DNA from: Tretioscincus oriximinensis | Lineage: Eukaryota; Chordata; Lepidosauria; Squamata; Gymnophthalmidae | Direction: 5' to 3' | Assembly: GCA_022410635.1 (NCBI GenBank) | Contig: JAJVDF010000382.1 | Coordinates: 790,383-854,382 of the forward strand | DNA: 64,000 bases | Shown: piece by piece, positions 1 to 10,266 of the stretch | How the letters are laid out: every line of letters begins with the position of its first letter | Numbering within the stretch: position 1 is the stretch's first letter | Position numbers and translations under genes: made by a program | The notes under the pieces: generated by a model | Database searches by the model: none | What the model was told of the DNA's origin: nothing | The model's input: the letters and a program-made list of their open reading frames with translations, nothing else

Positions 1-149
1 TGTGGAAGCTTAAGGTAACGTAGCAGCAACTTGTGAACACATTTTTAAATAAAAAGCTAAGCAAATCCTGTCATGGTGATATGGAGCTATATAATGTGAG
101 AGCTGAGTTCCCAAACAAGGGCAAGAAGGATAATTTATGGGTGGANTTA

Positions 150-351
150 TGCTAACCAGATACCCCTTTGGGGTGGTGGTGGTTGAAAACCCAGTTTTGG
201 GGTGCTTCCCAGTTTTTTCTGAGTAATTTTGTTTTTCAAAAAAAGATTTATTTTTATTTTTTTTTAAAAAAAAATCCTCAGAAAAAACCAGGAAGCACCC
301 CCAAATCAGGTTTTCAACCCACCCCGAAAAAGAGTCATCTGGTCATCCTAG
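150..351. mobile_element. Fold-back MITE, copy 1
   Basis: Palindromic non-autonomous DNA element of about 200 bp. The left arm begins GCTAACCAGATACCCC and the right arm ends in the inverse, GGGTCATCTGGTCATCC. The arms run almost to the centre and are separated by an A/T homopolymer-rich loop near 235-280. Three other copies in the window (2104-2308, 8148-8342, 55104-55292) share ends and design, which establishes it as a repeat family. No transposase is encoded; the 64-codon open frame across it is a by-product. The superfamily is unknown; the short TA-like flank of the better copies would fit a TA-target element. Confidence 0.75.
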
Positions 352-365
352 TCCAACTTTAAGCA

Positions 366-479
366 CATTCTTTTAATCTGTCTCCAGTCCTGAAGAACTG
401 GATTGAAGTAGGGAAAAATGTGATTTTCTCCCCTTGCTTTAGTCCAGTTCTTTAGATCTGAAGACAAATTAAAAGTATG
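366..479. repeat. Short palindromic repeat, copy A
   Basis: The left arm (366-412) and right arm (430-479) are imperfect inverted repeats, each containing TTTTAAT, then AGTCCTGAAGAACTGGATT or its inverse. The same arrangement occurs at 63549-63645. Probably a small non-autonomous palindromic element; no target duplication is clear. Confidence 0.5.
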
Positions 480-1612
480 TATAAAAACAGGAGGGACCAT
501 TTGCAAGCCATCTCAGACCAGAAAAAGATGAATTTCATATAGGANGAGAGCAAAATGCTAAGTTCTATTGCCTCAAGAATGCTTTTCACACACCTGGAAC
601 ATCTGGAGAGCTGCAGTTTAAAAGGTTTGAGGCCCTCGTGTTAGATGGACTAATAGTCTGATTCAGTAAAANGCAATATGTTTCAATATTATTTCCATTA
701 AACATTTCTGCTCTGCTGCTCTTTAGCCTCCCTAGGCAACCATACTTTACTAGCTTAAAGAGCCCCATGGGCTTTCTTTGGGATTTAACAGAAGCTGCGG
801 AATTTAGCCACTGCACTAATGATTTCAAGGAAATTTTTCATTTAAAAATTGTACCAAGGTGATTTCCTTAATATTTTATTTGATTTTTTTATAAAATAAT
901 AAATATGGTTATTGTAGGCCAAAGCCCACTTCAGAAAGTGAAGCTACTTGGACTATTGGGGGAATGGGCAAAATTGTATTGGTAAAGAGTCTGTATGAAT
1001 AGAAAAACCACAAACTACCGCACCCTTCAAACTCTTTCAATCTGAAGATAATCACGATACAATTTTTGTTTCCAAGCTACAAGTGTCTCCCCATGGACTT
1101 GAAATATGTCTCAGATTCACCTTAACAGCAGACATGGGTCAAAGATGTGCAAGAACTTAACATATTTGTGTTCTTTTCAAATCAATGTGCACAAAAGTTT
1201 GTTTGTGTTTGATTCAAACCATTTGTTCTAGATTGTGGTTCATTTGGTATGCAAACCACCTTCAGTTCACTCTGCTTCACTTGATGTATTAGTTTGTATT
1301 TGTTGTATTCATTAGTTTGGTGTTACTCCATTATTATTTCTGACACATTACACATATTAGAATACAAGTTAAACACCCCAGCCTCTTCCAGGCACTGTTC
1401 TTCTCTCCAGTTTTCTGAATATATCTGATTGCTACACATTTACCTAACTGCACATTTTAACTCCAGGAACTTCCCTCCACTTAATAGGATTAGCTAATGT
1501 ACTTCAACTGTACTTGAACTGATAAACCACCCACACCCACGTTTACATTTCTGTTGTTATTTCCAGCACTCAGTTTGTTATATATAATCTGTCCCTATAC
1601 AGTTGTTCCCTA
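480..1612. other. Unassigned AT-rich stretch
   Basis: No coding region, recognisable repeat or strong inverted repeat seen. The 80-codon minus-strand frame at 586-828 has no recognisable features and is probably chance. Confidence 0.5.
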
Positions 1613-1728
1613 GCATCTGAAGAAGTAGAAAGCTCATGCTGCCTACCTTTTTCTTGTTAGTCTCAAAAGTACTACAAGACCCCCTTGCTATATTTTCTGG
1701 ACCCAGACTAAGACAGCTATATTTTTGA
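1613..1728 (+). mobile_element. Penelope-like fragment, decayed single arm
   Basis: Aligns by eye with the right arm and tail of the repeats at 29708-29893 and 30608-30815. It starts with GCATCTGAAGAAGTAG, continues with AAAGCTCATGC, TTCTTGTTAGTCTC and AGTACTACAAGACCCCCTTG, and ends in the diverged tail that corresponds to GACTAACACGGCTATTTCTC. The segment that would form helix II of the hammerhead-like motif is deleted between AGTAG and AAAGC. No coding capacity. Assignment to Penelope-like elements rests on the shared hammerhead-like core and inverted terminal organisation, so it is inference. Confidence 0.6.
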
Positions 1729-2103
1729 AGTCTTCCACTATTGTATGGAAGCTTATAACCCGAGATATAGGTTATCTTGGGCGTAAGCTGTCCCTCCCCC
1801 TAGACACATCTACCTTAGTTCTTGTGAGGTGGAAGTGCTGCCCAACTAACAAGAAGTGCACTNCTGCCATGGCTACATGCAGGATGCTGCCATCATGCTG
1901 CCACAGCTCGTGCGCAAAGACTCTCTGATTAGCTGCCAGGAACATGATCTTGTGTGACTTTGGGTGAAATCAATCCTGGCAGCAAGTGGCGAGGGCACAT
2001 GCGGCTTTGGAAGCAGATTTAGTGGCGCTCCACCACAAAACCGGACTATATCCACTCCTAAAAGTTGCAGAATGGATCACTAACAACAGATTAGGATGTG
2101 TTG
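1729..2103. other. Unassigned stretch
   Basis: Somewhat less AT-rich than its surroundings, with small open frames on both strands, none recognisable. May be a diverged repeat, but I see no second copy. Confidence 0.4.
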
Positions 2104-2308
2104 TAGGCTGACCAGATGACCCCTTTTGGGNGGCGGGTGAAAACCCAGTTTTGGGGTGCCTCTCGGTTTTGCTGAGGAAATTTATTTTCAAAAAAAGAAT
2201 TTTTTTTGAAAAAATTCTTTTTTAATTTTTTTTCCCTCAGAAAAAACTGGGAGGCACCCTAAAATCGGGTTTTCAGCCCCCCTCAAAAGGGGTCATCTGG
2301 TCAGCCTA
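2104..2308. mobile_element. Fold-back MITE, copy 2
   Basis: Best-preserved member of the hairpin family. It starts TAGGCTGACCAGATGACC and ends in the exact inverse, GGTCATCTGGTCAGCCTA. Both arms of about 85 bp also share GTGAAAACCCAGTTTTGGGGTGCC and its complement in shorter matches, with a T/A-rich loop at 2180-2240. A TA dinucleotide borders both ends, consistent with a TA target, though the terminal palindrome makes the boundary ambiguous. No protein is encoded. Confidence 0.8.
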
Positions 2309-2369
2309 GCATCACCTGGATAGTGCTCCCATAGAGAAATTAATCTTTTGTGTGCACAGGAGCTAAGTA

Positions 2370-2415
2370 TTATATTTATATACATATATATAAATACATT
2401 TATATGTATGTATAC
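2370..2415. repeat. TA-rich simple sequence
   Basis: Imperfect alternation of TATA, ATAC and ATGT units. Confidence 0.7.
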
Positions 2416-2575
2416 TGCATAGGGTCAGAAATAATATTCATTTTTAAAATCAAATTGCAAGCAAGCATCTAATTCTCCTCCTCCCCATAAACATAAAGAA
2501 ATTATTTTGTAATCTAGGGACACAGGCGCCCAATACCAACCTTTAAATTATATTAGCCACATTCACATTATATTT

Positions 2576-2841
2576 TTATTATTATTATTGATTTATTTAT
2601 TTGTACATATATCCCGCCCTATACCTGAAGGTCTCAGGGCAGCCAAACAAAGGGCAGTACATACAGCATTTGTTACTTTCTTCACAACAGACACCCTATG
2701 AAGTAGNTGTTGCTGAGAGAGTTCTAAAGAACTGTGACTGGCCTAAGGTCACCCATCTGGCTTTCACGGAGGAGTGGGGAATCAAACCAGAAGACTACCA
2801 GATAAGAGTCCAACACTCTAACCACTACACCAAACTGGCTC
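2576..2841 (-). mobile_element. tRNA-derived SINE (type 1), near full length
   Basis: Read on the minus strand it opens with GAGCCAGTTTGGTGTAGTGG, a tRNA-like head with an A-box-like TGGTGTAGTGGTTAGAGTG. A B-box-like GGTTTGATTCCCC follows about 45 bases on. The body includes TGGGTGACCTTAGGCCAGTC, and the tail reads TGCCCTGAGACCTTCAGGTA before an AAAT/AATA-rich 3' end at 2576-2600. This layout matches pol III-transcribed tRNA SINEs common in squamates, mobilised in trans by a LINE. The same family occurs at 45809-46065 and 61899-62070. The plus-strand frame over it is meaningless. Confidence 0.8.
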
Positions 2842-3950
2842 CACTAAATATTAGCTAAACCACTACCATTAGAAAATTGTATTTTGTAAGACAGTTGGTA
2901 TTAGTAATAAGATACAAAGACATACAAAAAAACTATTATGATAAGAGGATAACTTGATAACAAGATTTTCTTTGTACCAATTATTTCTATTCCACACCAG
3001 CAAAGCTGGTTTCTCTAATCCAATATAACATTGTAAAAAAGATTTACCAAAAAATGTGATTTGTAATTAAAAAGAAAAGTTAGAATCAATAGTCTGCTGG
3101 CTAAGATTTTTTTTTTTAAAAAAATCTAATCTGTCATCCAAAGATCTAAATTTTGCTTGATAGCACATTTCAGTCTTGAATATATTTATCACCATACAGA
3201 GCGTCAAAAATGTTTTTTTTAAAAAAATGTATGTAAATATGAAGAGCAACCATAATCATGATGGAGTAGGGTATGTAAATTTTGCCTGAAGTAGGAAATG
3301 GCATTATTACAGCTAGCACAGATATTATTAACACCAATGGATTGTACAATTAGAATTTCATCAATTTGCTCTTATGATGCAATAAACTTGGAGAACAAAG
3401 CTTAAATAGCTTATGACTTCATTAAACAAAGAGCTGTAATTGTAACTTTGCAATCAGTATATGCAAATTTTTTTCTGTTGGTGATTGTTTAGAAGACAGA
3501 AGATACTTAGTGTGATTGCTAACTATTTTCCATGGTTTATTCTCATGGCCTTGCTAATGGATTTCTTTGCTTTGAAAATATTCATATGCTCTAAAAAAAA
3601 AATCAATGAAATTGTTTTTCTGAAATATCAAATATCATTTTAGCTCATTTTAGGATCTCGAGCAACGTTTGGGCTGGAAACGTTTATAATGCCCCATTAT
3701 CTCACAGANGTTCAGCGATCNACTCCCGCTATTAGCTCTTTTTTCTGTTAGCTTATTTTTCTTAATTCAGCAGCAGACATCTTTTAAATCTGAAAGATTG
3801 CTTAGTGGGGATGTTCAGTAACATTAATACAGGCTAGCTGTGAAAACTTCATTTGCTCTTGGCTNGCTGAGAATGCTGGAAATTGTAATAAAATAAGCAN
3901 TGCCAAGAAGTGGTCTTCTCCCAATTAACCACCTACTTTGGCCAAATATC
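2842..3950. other. Unassigned AT-rich stretch
   Basis: No gene or interspersed repeat recognised. Two short T-then-A runs (about 3108-3124 and 3213-3227) can form small hairpins. Confidence 0.45.
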
Positions 3951-3954
3951 AGCT

Positions 3955-5252
3955 CTGTGACTCCTTTCAGTCAGGCTTCTGTGCAGGCCACATAACAGGA
4001 ATGATCTTGAACTTTATTTTAAATGGCATCCTAGAAACAAAAACTCACAACTGTTCTGATCCTTCTCATCCTCTCAGCAGCATTTGACATGCTTGACCAC
4101 AAATTCTCCTGCGGGAGTTATCAATTATAGGAATAACCAATGTCCCACTGCATTGGTTTAAATCTTTCTTATCTCTCACTCTTATAAAGTCAACCTCCAA
4201 GACAATCTCTCATCAGTGGTATCATTATCTATCAATGTCCCCCAAGGTGCAGTGCTTAGGCCGTGCTCTTTTTTATTATATATCCGTTCGCTTAGGCACC
4301 GATTAACAAACTGGGATTGTCCCTAGCATATATTGGTAGGTGACAGCATCCAAATTTATAAAAGCTTCAATCTATTAGATGCTTCAGCCTAGATACATAT
4401 GACAGATAGGCTAACGCAAGTTTCAAATTGGATGTCCAATCATGAACTAAAACTAAATATGGAGAAGACAGAAATCCTGATATTCCAANCAGACAGCCCA
4501 AAAGCTCCAATCTCATGCCCTAACATCCACTTACAAAAGCATCTACTTGTACCATCAACATCTCCAAAAAACCTTGGAATCATTTTCAATGAACATTTAT
4601 GTATGCAATTCTTCATAGAATATACAGTGAAAACCTGTAATTTTCATCTACTTAACATCTGAAGTTTCAGGAAATACCTTTCATTAGAGANCGCACAACT
4701 ACTAGTCCAAGCTCTGGTAAACTCATACCTAGACTATTTGTAACAGCCTTCTAGCAGGCCTCCTGCATTGCTCCTTATTACCACTCACTCTAGCTCAGAA
4801 CTTTGCAATATGTGTAGTTTTACAACCGTCCAAAATTATCACATACCACATACCTATGAAGATTGCTTTTCTGACTACTCATCTCAACTAGGACACAATT
4901 TAAGTTCTTAGTATTGGGTTTCAAAGCTTTAAAATCCAGAACTCCAGTCTATTTATCAGATAAACTATCTTGGTATGCACCAACGAGACACTTGAGATCT
5001 GTAAACAAACAACTCTTGACAGTTCTTCCAATATAAAGAGCAAGGTAGAAACTGCACACCTTCCAAGACCTGGTTCCTCATCCGTGAAACAGTCTCCGTC
5101 AAGATCTTAGGGCAGAGGAGAGCTTATTCTGATTCCAAAAGGCCTAAAAACCTTTCTTTTCAACATACCTTAATGAACGAGGACTATAAATAATTATTCC
5201 TTTGAATTGTATATAATGTATTTTTATAATTTATAAATAAATGTTGTTCTTT
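3955..5252 (+). mobile_element. L2-clade LINE, 5'-truncated, inactive
   Basis: Remnant of a non-LTR retrotransposon ORF2. Segments in shifting frames match the reverse-transcriptase order of L2-type elements: SFQSGFCAGH (from 3962), motif-A-like LSAAFDMLDH (about 4073), VPQGAVL (4237), then WMSNHELKLNMEKTEILIF within the open segment 4399-4662, NLGIIF, LVQALVNSYLDY (about 4701) and TPVYLSDKLSWYAP (about 4945). The catalytic YADD is lost near 4345. It ends in a 3' tail with AATAAATGTTGTTC at 5236-5252. Many stops, frameshifts and deletions make it non-functional. The RT homology is firm; clade choice (L2 rather than a close relative) is by motif pattern only. Confidence 0.8.
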
Positions 5253-6260
5253 ATGGGGGCATGTGNTGTCATGGGGTTACCAGGAAATGTGACAGAGAAC
5301 CAAGCAGCAAGGAAAATTGGAGGTGAGTGGAGAAACACTTGCTGATGTCTTTTCTTGGATTTAATAAAAATAGTAATTTTAAGACTGTAATGGGGAAGCA
5401 GCCAAAGTTGTCCTATGTAACCTGAAATGTTTCCATAAGTGATGTTACCATGACACNTTTTCACTTTAGTGAGGAAATTAAGATCTGTTTTTCCAGTTTA
5501 TTTTGATAGACCCCCGTCCCAACTGCAGAAAAATATTTTGGGAGGGAAGAATATGGAATTCAAAGTGAACCCCATTTCTTCCTCTTCCCCAGTAGATTTT
5601 ACAATCTCATTGAAGTGAGCAAGTAGGGCCAAGTCTGGGAAGCGTCATCCTCTGAGGAGAGGGAAAATGGAAGACTAGAAACCCGCCCCAGTCCAAAAGG
5701 CAGCTGTGTGAGTTCCAAAGGAGTGTTGTAAACATGAAGATGCCAGGCTGAACGATTTTATTTCCTTCATTCAGCCTATGTTCCTCCCTTTACCAGGAAA
5801 ACCTACACAGGGTGAGATTGATCCCTCAATTTTCTGACAAAAGTTTCCCCACTGTTCTTTTTTCTTCTTGTCTGTTCAAGAAATTTGCATTGCTTTGCAG
5901 TTACGAATGTCTTGGAAATGAAGTCTCCGTCACTGCTTGCCAGCATAGAAAGATAACAGCAATTTAAAAATTATGCCAGAGTTAAAGCTCATCTCTNGCA
6001 TGCCTTTTGATTAGGTATCATGCTAAATGAAGAGATATAAGGCTCAGCCTCATCTTTGGATTTCCCCCTTCTGACTGTTGTCCATGGGGTAGGTAGCAAC
6101 TGATCATACTGACTTCCATTTGGGTGAAATTACAACCCACTACAAACTGTTACTGGTCATTAATAGAAACCAAAAGCTTACGGGTAGAATGTATTAATAT
6201 TTAAATTTTAAACAAATAAAAACATCTAAAAAAGTGTAACATTTAGAAATATCAACATAG
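5253..6260. other. Unassigned stretch
   Basis: No gene recognised. Weak inverted ends (TGTCATGG near 5268 and CCATGACA near 5449) hint at a small old TIR element of about 200 bp, but the match is too short to call. Confidence 0.4.
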
Positions 6261-6663
6261 CTATCCCTCTAGTTTCTCATTGGTATCTCTCAGTTTCATC
6301 TCTTTAGAGATATATGTAGCCATCATCATGGTATAGTCCACATAGTAAAAGATGTAGTTTGGTATTGTTATTGACCTCTTGATTGTTGCTTAGCAAAGGA
6401 ATCAAGTAGCGCTTCCTGGTCTGGTTATAAAGATGACATTGTCTTCTGCAAATATATAATCTTTTATATTTTGTGATGTTCTGAAATTGTCCTAATTTAA
6501 CATAATGTCCAGTTGTCCAAATCTGGCTCTGGAAATATCTTCCTTATTTTCAGCAGAAGTAGTATCTGATTTCGCAGAACTCTTTACTAGGTCTCTTCCA
6601 AGTTCATGTAGTATATCAGAAGGAATCTGAACATGTTCCAAGTTTTTACTACTTAAATACTCA

Positions 6664-7124
6664 GGCAACATCCCCACCTCATGGTTTTCCCTGTTTTAAA
6701 AAAACCNTGTGTTGGGTACTTACCCCATCTTACCTTGCCATCCCAGTTGCTATGCTTTCCTAACTACAATGCCCAGCATTCTCTGCGACCCTGCTTNCTA
6801 TTCCCAAGGACTCTTTGTGAACCAAGAGCCAATGAACTGCCTAATTAATGTCCCTGTGCAAGTCCTTCAATTGGACATTTTAAAATGCCGCTCCTAAATT
6901 GGATGAAATGTGGTGGGTGTTTGATACGCGGCAAAGGATTTTACTGCAAGTGGAATACTGGACATATGTTACTTTGTGGGGTCGATAGAAGGGGATATCA
7001 CATCCAACTCTCATTTGAAGACAGAAACAGCTGAATGGCAAGGTAAAATGGGGACGAGCGCCTAACGCATTTGTTTTTTTAAGTGTTTTTAAAGCAGAGA
7101 AAATGAACAGATAGGGATGTTGCC
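6664..7124. mobile_element. TIR DNA element with TCA target duplication
   Basis: The ends are GGCAACATCCC (6664-6674) and its exact inverse GGGATGTTGCC (7114-7124). Inverted homology continues inward, for example CCCCATCTTACCTTGCCAT near 6723 against ATGGCAAGGTAAAATGGGG near 7036. Direct TCA copies flank it (6661-6663 and 7125-7127). No transposase. A 3-bp target duplication is typical of PIF/Harbinger or CACTA superfamilies, but the TIR is not diagnostic. The interior carries CTTTCCTAACTACAATGCCC and CCAAGAGCCAATGAA, motifs that recur at 43485-43600 and, inverted, at 50220-50275. It lies inside the unidentified coding remnant. Confidence 0.65.
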
Positions 7125-7146
7125 TCAGCCTCAGGCTATGTTAACC

Positions 7147-7763
7147 TAGGGTTGCCATACGTCCCAGTAAACCGGGACAATCCCGGTTTAGGGGACTAAA
7201 ATATAGTCCCCTCCGTGTTTTAAACTAAAATCCCGGNTTTTTACATTCCCCGATGCTGCATCAGGGAATGTAAAAAGGTGGGATTTAAAAGGAAAAGCAG
7301 CCGTCAGAACTGATGGCTGCAGCGCGCGCAATGCTTTCCAGGGTCCTGGGAGGACCCTCGGAGCGCGCCATAGCTGCTCCTTGGCTGGAGGCAGGGTTTC
7401 GCCCTGTTCTCAGGCAAAACCAACTCGCCTCCAGTAGAGCAAAAACGCCTGGGTTTCTGACAGGAGGGCAGCTCTGTTCTCCTCTCACAAACCCAAGCGC
7501 TTTTGCTCCGCTGGAGCTGGCGCGCTTGCCTGAGAGCAGGACGAAACCCCGCCTCCAGCCAAGGAGCAGCTATGTACGCACGCGCATGCACATAGACGCT
7601 TGTAGTGAGAGCAGAAGAGAGATTCTGCCTGTCTCTACAAACGTCTGTATGTGCGCATGCACGCACATGCACACACACATGTTCATATGTGTGCACGCGC
7701 GTGCACGCACCCCCCCACCCCACCCCCATCCCGGTTTTGGGTTGCCAAAATATGGCAACCCTA
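7147..7763 (+). mobile_element. hAT-like non-autonomous transposon, copy 1
   Basis: TIRs are TAGGGTTGCCATA at 7147-7159 and its inverse at 7751-7763. They are flanked by exact 8-bp target duplications TGTTAACC (7139-7146 and 7764-7771), the hallmark length of hAT insertions. The outer parts are conserved with the second copy at 25488-25887 (opposite orientation). The interior is unusually GC-rich and holds a 49-bp inverted repeat (7368-7416 against 7526-7574, about 3 mismatches by eye), plus a CA/CG-alternating tract (about 7570-7720). The overlapping open frames on both strands here (up to 165 codons) come from this palindromic GC-rich sequence. No transposase is encoded. Confidence 0.75.
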
Positions 7764-8147
7764 TGTTAACCTATCAGGATCAGGTTCAACATCATGCTGC
7801 CTTCTTTTAGTCCTTCAATGGCCTCCTTTAAACCATACAATAAATCAAATATATTCTTTAAGACTTCATGATATAGAAAGGAGTATTTTGTCATCAAATC
7901 CAATAAAGTGCTGTTATCTTTGGTAATAAGATCAATCTCTTTAGCTCCTTGTTAACTGAAACTTTTGCTAGTACAGTAAATTTGTTTTCTGTATTAAAGT
8001 CATACAACGGTTCAGAAAAAAGTTCATTTCTCTGTAGTTTATTTCTGTTACTAGTTTCATTCACCCCTGCCTTCGTGCTGTTACTTTCTAGATTTAAATG
8101 TTTTACACATTGTTCCTCTTTGGTGTCCTATTTTAATGGTGATGTAT

Positions 8148-8342
8148 GGGCTGACCAGATAACCTCTTTTGGGGAGAGTAGAAACCCAGTTTTGGAGTTC
8201 CTCACATTTTTTGCTGAGGAATTTTTTTTCCAATTTTTTTCTTTTTNAAAAAATCTTTTTTTCCCCTTAGGAAAAACTGGGAAGCACCACAAAACCGGGT
8301 TTTCACACCCCACCTCACCCCAGGAATCATCTGATCAGCCTA
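8148..8342. mobile_element. Fold-back MITE, copy 3
   Basis: Same hairpin family as 2104-2308. The left end is GGGCTGACCAGATAACC and the right end ATCATCTGATCAGCCTA, with long complementary arms and a T/A-rich loop near 8220-8265. It abuts the 5' side of the minus-strand coding remnant. Confidence 0.75.
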
Positions 8343-9161
8343 GAGATGGAGGAACCCATCTCATTTATTTTATGAGACCTAGGCCAGCTCTTGCTTTCCC
8401 CTCTTCACTCCTGTAAAAGGATGGGATTGAACNTGAGCATCTGGATTAGACTAGAGAAATTTCAAATGACTATTCTTTCCCATTAGTCTAGTTTTACCAC
8501 TTTCTGTTTAGTTTAAACAAAAAAAACANTGGGGCCGGTGTTAATGGAGTCCATTTTCAGTCGCATTTTATTACCCTGTCAGGACACAGCTCTAATGTGT
8601 TTTGTAGATGTAACAGATCTATGAAAAGCATTAACAAGTCTGTGCAAACAAGGTCTAAACATCCCAAGTCATACTGGTTGTGATTCCTCTGCTGTCTTAC
8701 TGTTTCAATGTTTATAGTAAGAAATGGATAATTATTAAGTTTTCCTTTATGTCACTATATGTTTTTGAGTGACTGGATGAGTTATGCGTATCAGATTGCT
8801 GCACATAAAATTGAAATTTATACTGTAAGCCCTTGCTTCACTGGATTTCCTATCACAGAACTCTGCTTGTAATGGGCCAGTGAATGGAAGTCCATTATAG
8901 ATCAGAAACACAGCTGGAGAAAAACTGTAGTAATAAAGAAAAAAAATGCAGCCTGCGGTGAACTGGTTTGACAGATAAAAGCAACATCTCCAATTGCTGC
9001 TTTGATGTTGGTGCTTCAGAGTTTGTTCTATGGGCCATAACAGGATTTCTGATAATTCCCCATCATCTACAAGCCTTTAAATATGGTTCTGGGTATATGG
9101 GAACATGACTTTAAAATTACAAATTTAGGGGTAGAGCAGATTTCTGGTTAGGTGGAGTTCC
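8343..9161. other. Unassigned stretch
   Basis: No gene or repeat recognised. Confidence 0.4.
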
Positions 9162-9298
9162 NNNNNNNNNNNNNNNNNNNNNNNNNNNNNNNNNNNNNNN
9201 NNNNNNNNNNNNNNNNNNNNNNNNNNNNNNNNNNNNAACTTTTTCACAGTCATTGGGGGGGGGGGGGGGAGGGAGGGGATAACTTTTTCACAGTCATT
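9162..9298. other. Assembly gap with flanking duplication
   Basis: 75 N at 9162-9236 are followed by AACTTTTTCACAGTCATT (9237-9254), a G-rich run (9255-9278), and the same 18 bases again at 9281-9298. The repeat straddling a G homopolymer beside a gap looks like an assembly artefact or slippage. It could also be a real short tandem duplication. Confidence 0.8.
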
Positions 9299-9866
9299 AA
9301 AGGCCCAAAGCTCTATCTTCATTTTATGTGGAAACCCTAGAAGACCAGAATTTTCTTANGTATAGGTGACAAATTATCTTGAAAAAGATCCTTAAACATG
9401 GCTAAAGATGGGAATGTGTGCCAGTGCAAATACTGAGTGGAATATAGGAATGGGATGGATGCTAATTACTTTTGTATCTGTTTCTATGTTCTGATCTGCA
9501 GCACTCTCACTTCCACAGAGATGGAAGTATTTCTTAGTGTCATGTAAACCATTAGGCAGTGCTTCCATAACAATGGGAAAATCTCANAGCTTTCACAATC
9601 AATGAACGAGATTGATTTTACACTTGCATGGGGAGGAAGAAGTGTTCCATCTTTGTGTTTGAATGACTTGCTCTTTGATTGGCTGGGGTGCCTTAGAGTG
9701 CCTGCATGGAAACAGCCACAGATTATTTAACTTCTACTTTTAAGACATTTTCATAATATAATTGTTCCCTGGGCACTACCATTTTGAACTCCAGTTTCAC
9801 ATCTGCCTTTAAACTTTCTTCAGTACGGAAAAATGACCTTAAATGCACTTTTTTCTGGACTAAATG
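9299..9866. other. Unassigned stretch
   Basis: No gene or repeat recognised. Confidence 0.4.
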
Positions 9867-10266
9867 TTGGCTGCNTGCACACCACGACATATAAAATTAT
9901 ATTCTGGAATATAGCAATTGCGTGTCTGTGCACATGAAACGTCTATATTCCATGGCCAATGCCTCACATCACTCCTCAATCTCGTCGCACACAGCCCAAG
10001 TTTTTTTTGTTTATTACTTGCAGCAGCCTATGGAAACAACTGTTGCATTCTTGGTTGTTTCATCCTCCCGCATCAAATTTGTGCACACACCTGCACGCCA
10101 CTACAGACGCTCTCTGAAACGATGCCTGAATATCCCAGCAATAGTTTATTCCAGGAAAAATTGTGTCTACTGTGGGACGACTGCTCAACAACGCTTAACC
10201 TGTGTGTTGTAGTCTTCCTCATCTTGTTCCGACTGAGGTAGAAATATGCTGTGTGCATGCAGCCTA
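9867..10266. mobile_element. TIR element (GGCTGCATGCACAC family), copy 1
   Basis: The left end GGCTGCNTGCACACC (9869) and right end TGTGTGCATGCAGCCTA (10250-10266) are inverted. The body includes TCTGGAATATAGCAATTGCG, TGCCTGAATATCCCAGCAAT and GTAGTCTTCCTCATCTTGTT. The family recurs at 41622-41770 (inverted, partial) and twice within 57113-57920, which supports a mobile repeat. No transposase; the open frames of about 100 codons on both strands are incidental. Target duplications are not clear. Confidence 0.65.

Larger units (their letters stand above)
6261..8140 (-). pseudogene. Unidentified broken coding remnant, split by two DNA transposons
   Basis: On the minus strand, from about 8136 down to 7772, one frame reads nearly open and contains FNTENKFTVLAKVSVNKELK. 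One frameshift later it contains YSFLYHEVLKNIFDLLYGL. The hAT-like element (7147-7763) then interrupts. After a short piece (7128-7146) the 6664-7124 element interrupts again. The frame resumes with EYLSSKNLEHVQIPSDILHE (from 6663) and FYYVDYTMMMATYI, ending at a stop near 6261. If both insertions are discounted the frame is consistent, with only a few stops (about 6490, 6387 and 6378) and one or two frameshifts. It shows an S/T/N/E-rich N-terminal part, a probable helical middle and a compact C-terminal part. I do not recognise the family. It could be a host pseudogene, an accessory protein of a transposon, or an old viral integration. Confidence 0.45.

Noticed and set aside
2821..2841. tRNA gene
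   Set aside because: The tRNA-like A and B boxes belong to a SINE head; no complete cloverleaf or 3' acceptor stem.
5262..5461. Small TIR element
   Set aside because: Inverted match limited to about 8 bases; no second copy in the window.
7304..7810. Overlapping open frames of 141-165 codons on both strands
   Set aside because: They lie in the GC-rich palindromic interior of a hAT-like element; both strands are open because of inverted repeats and CA alternation, with no domain.
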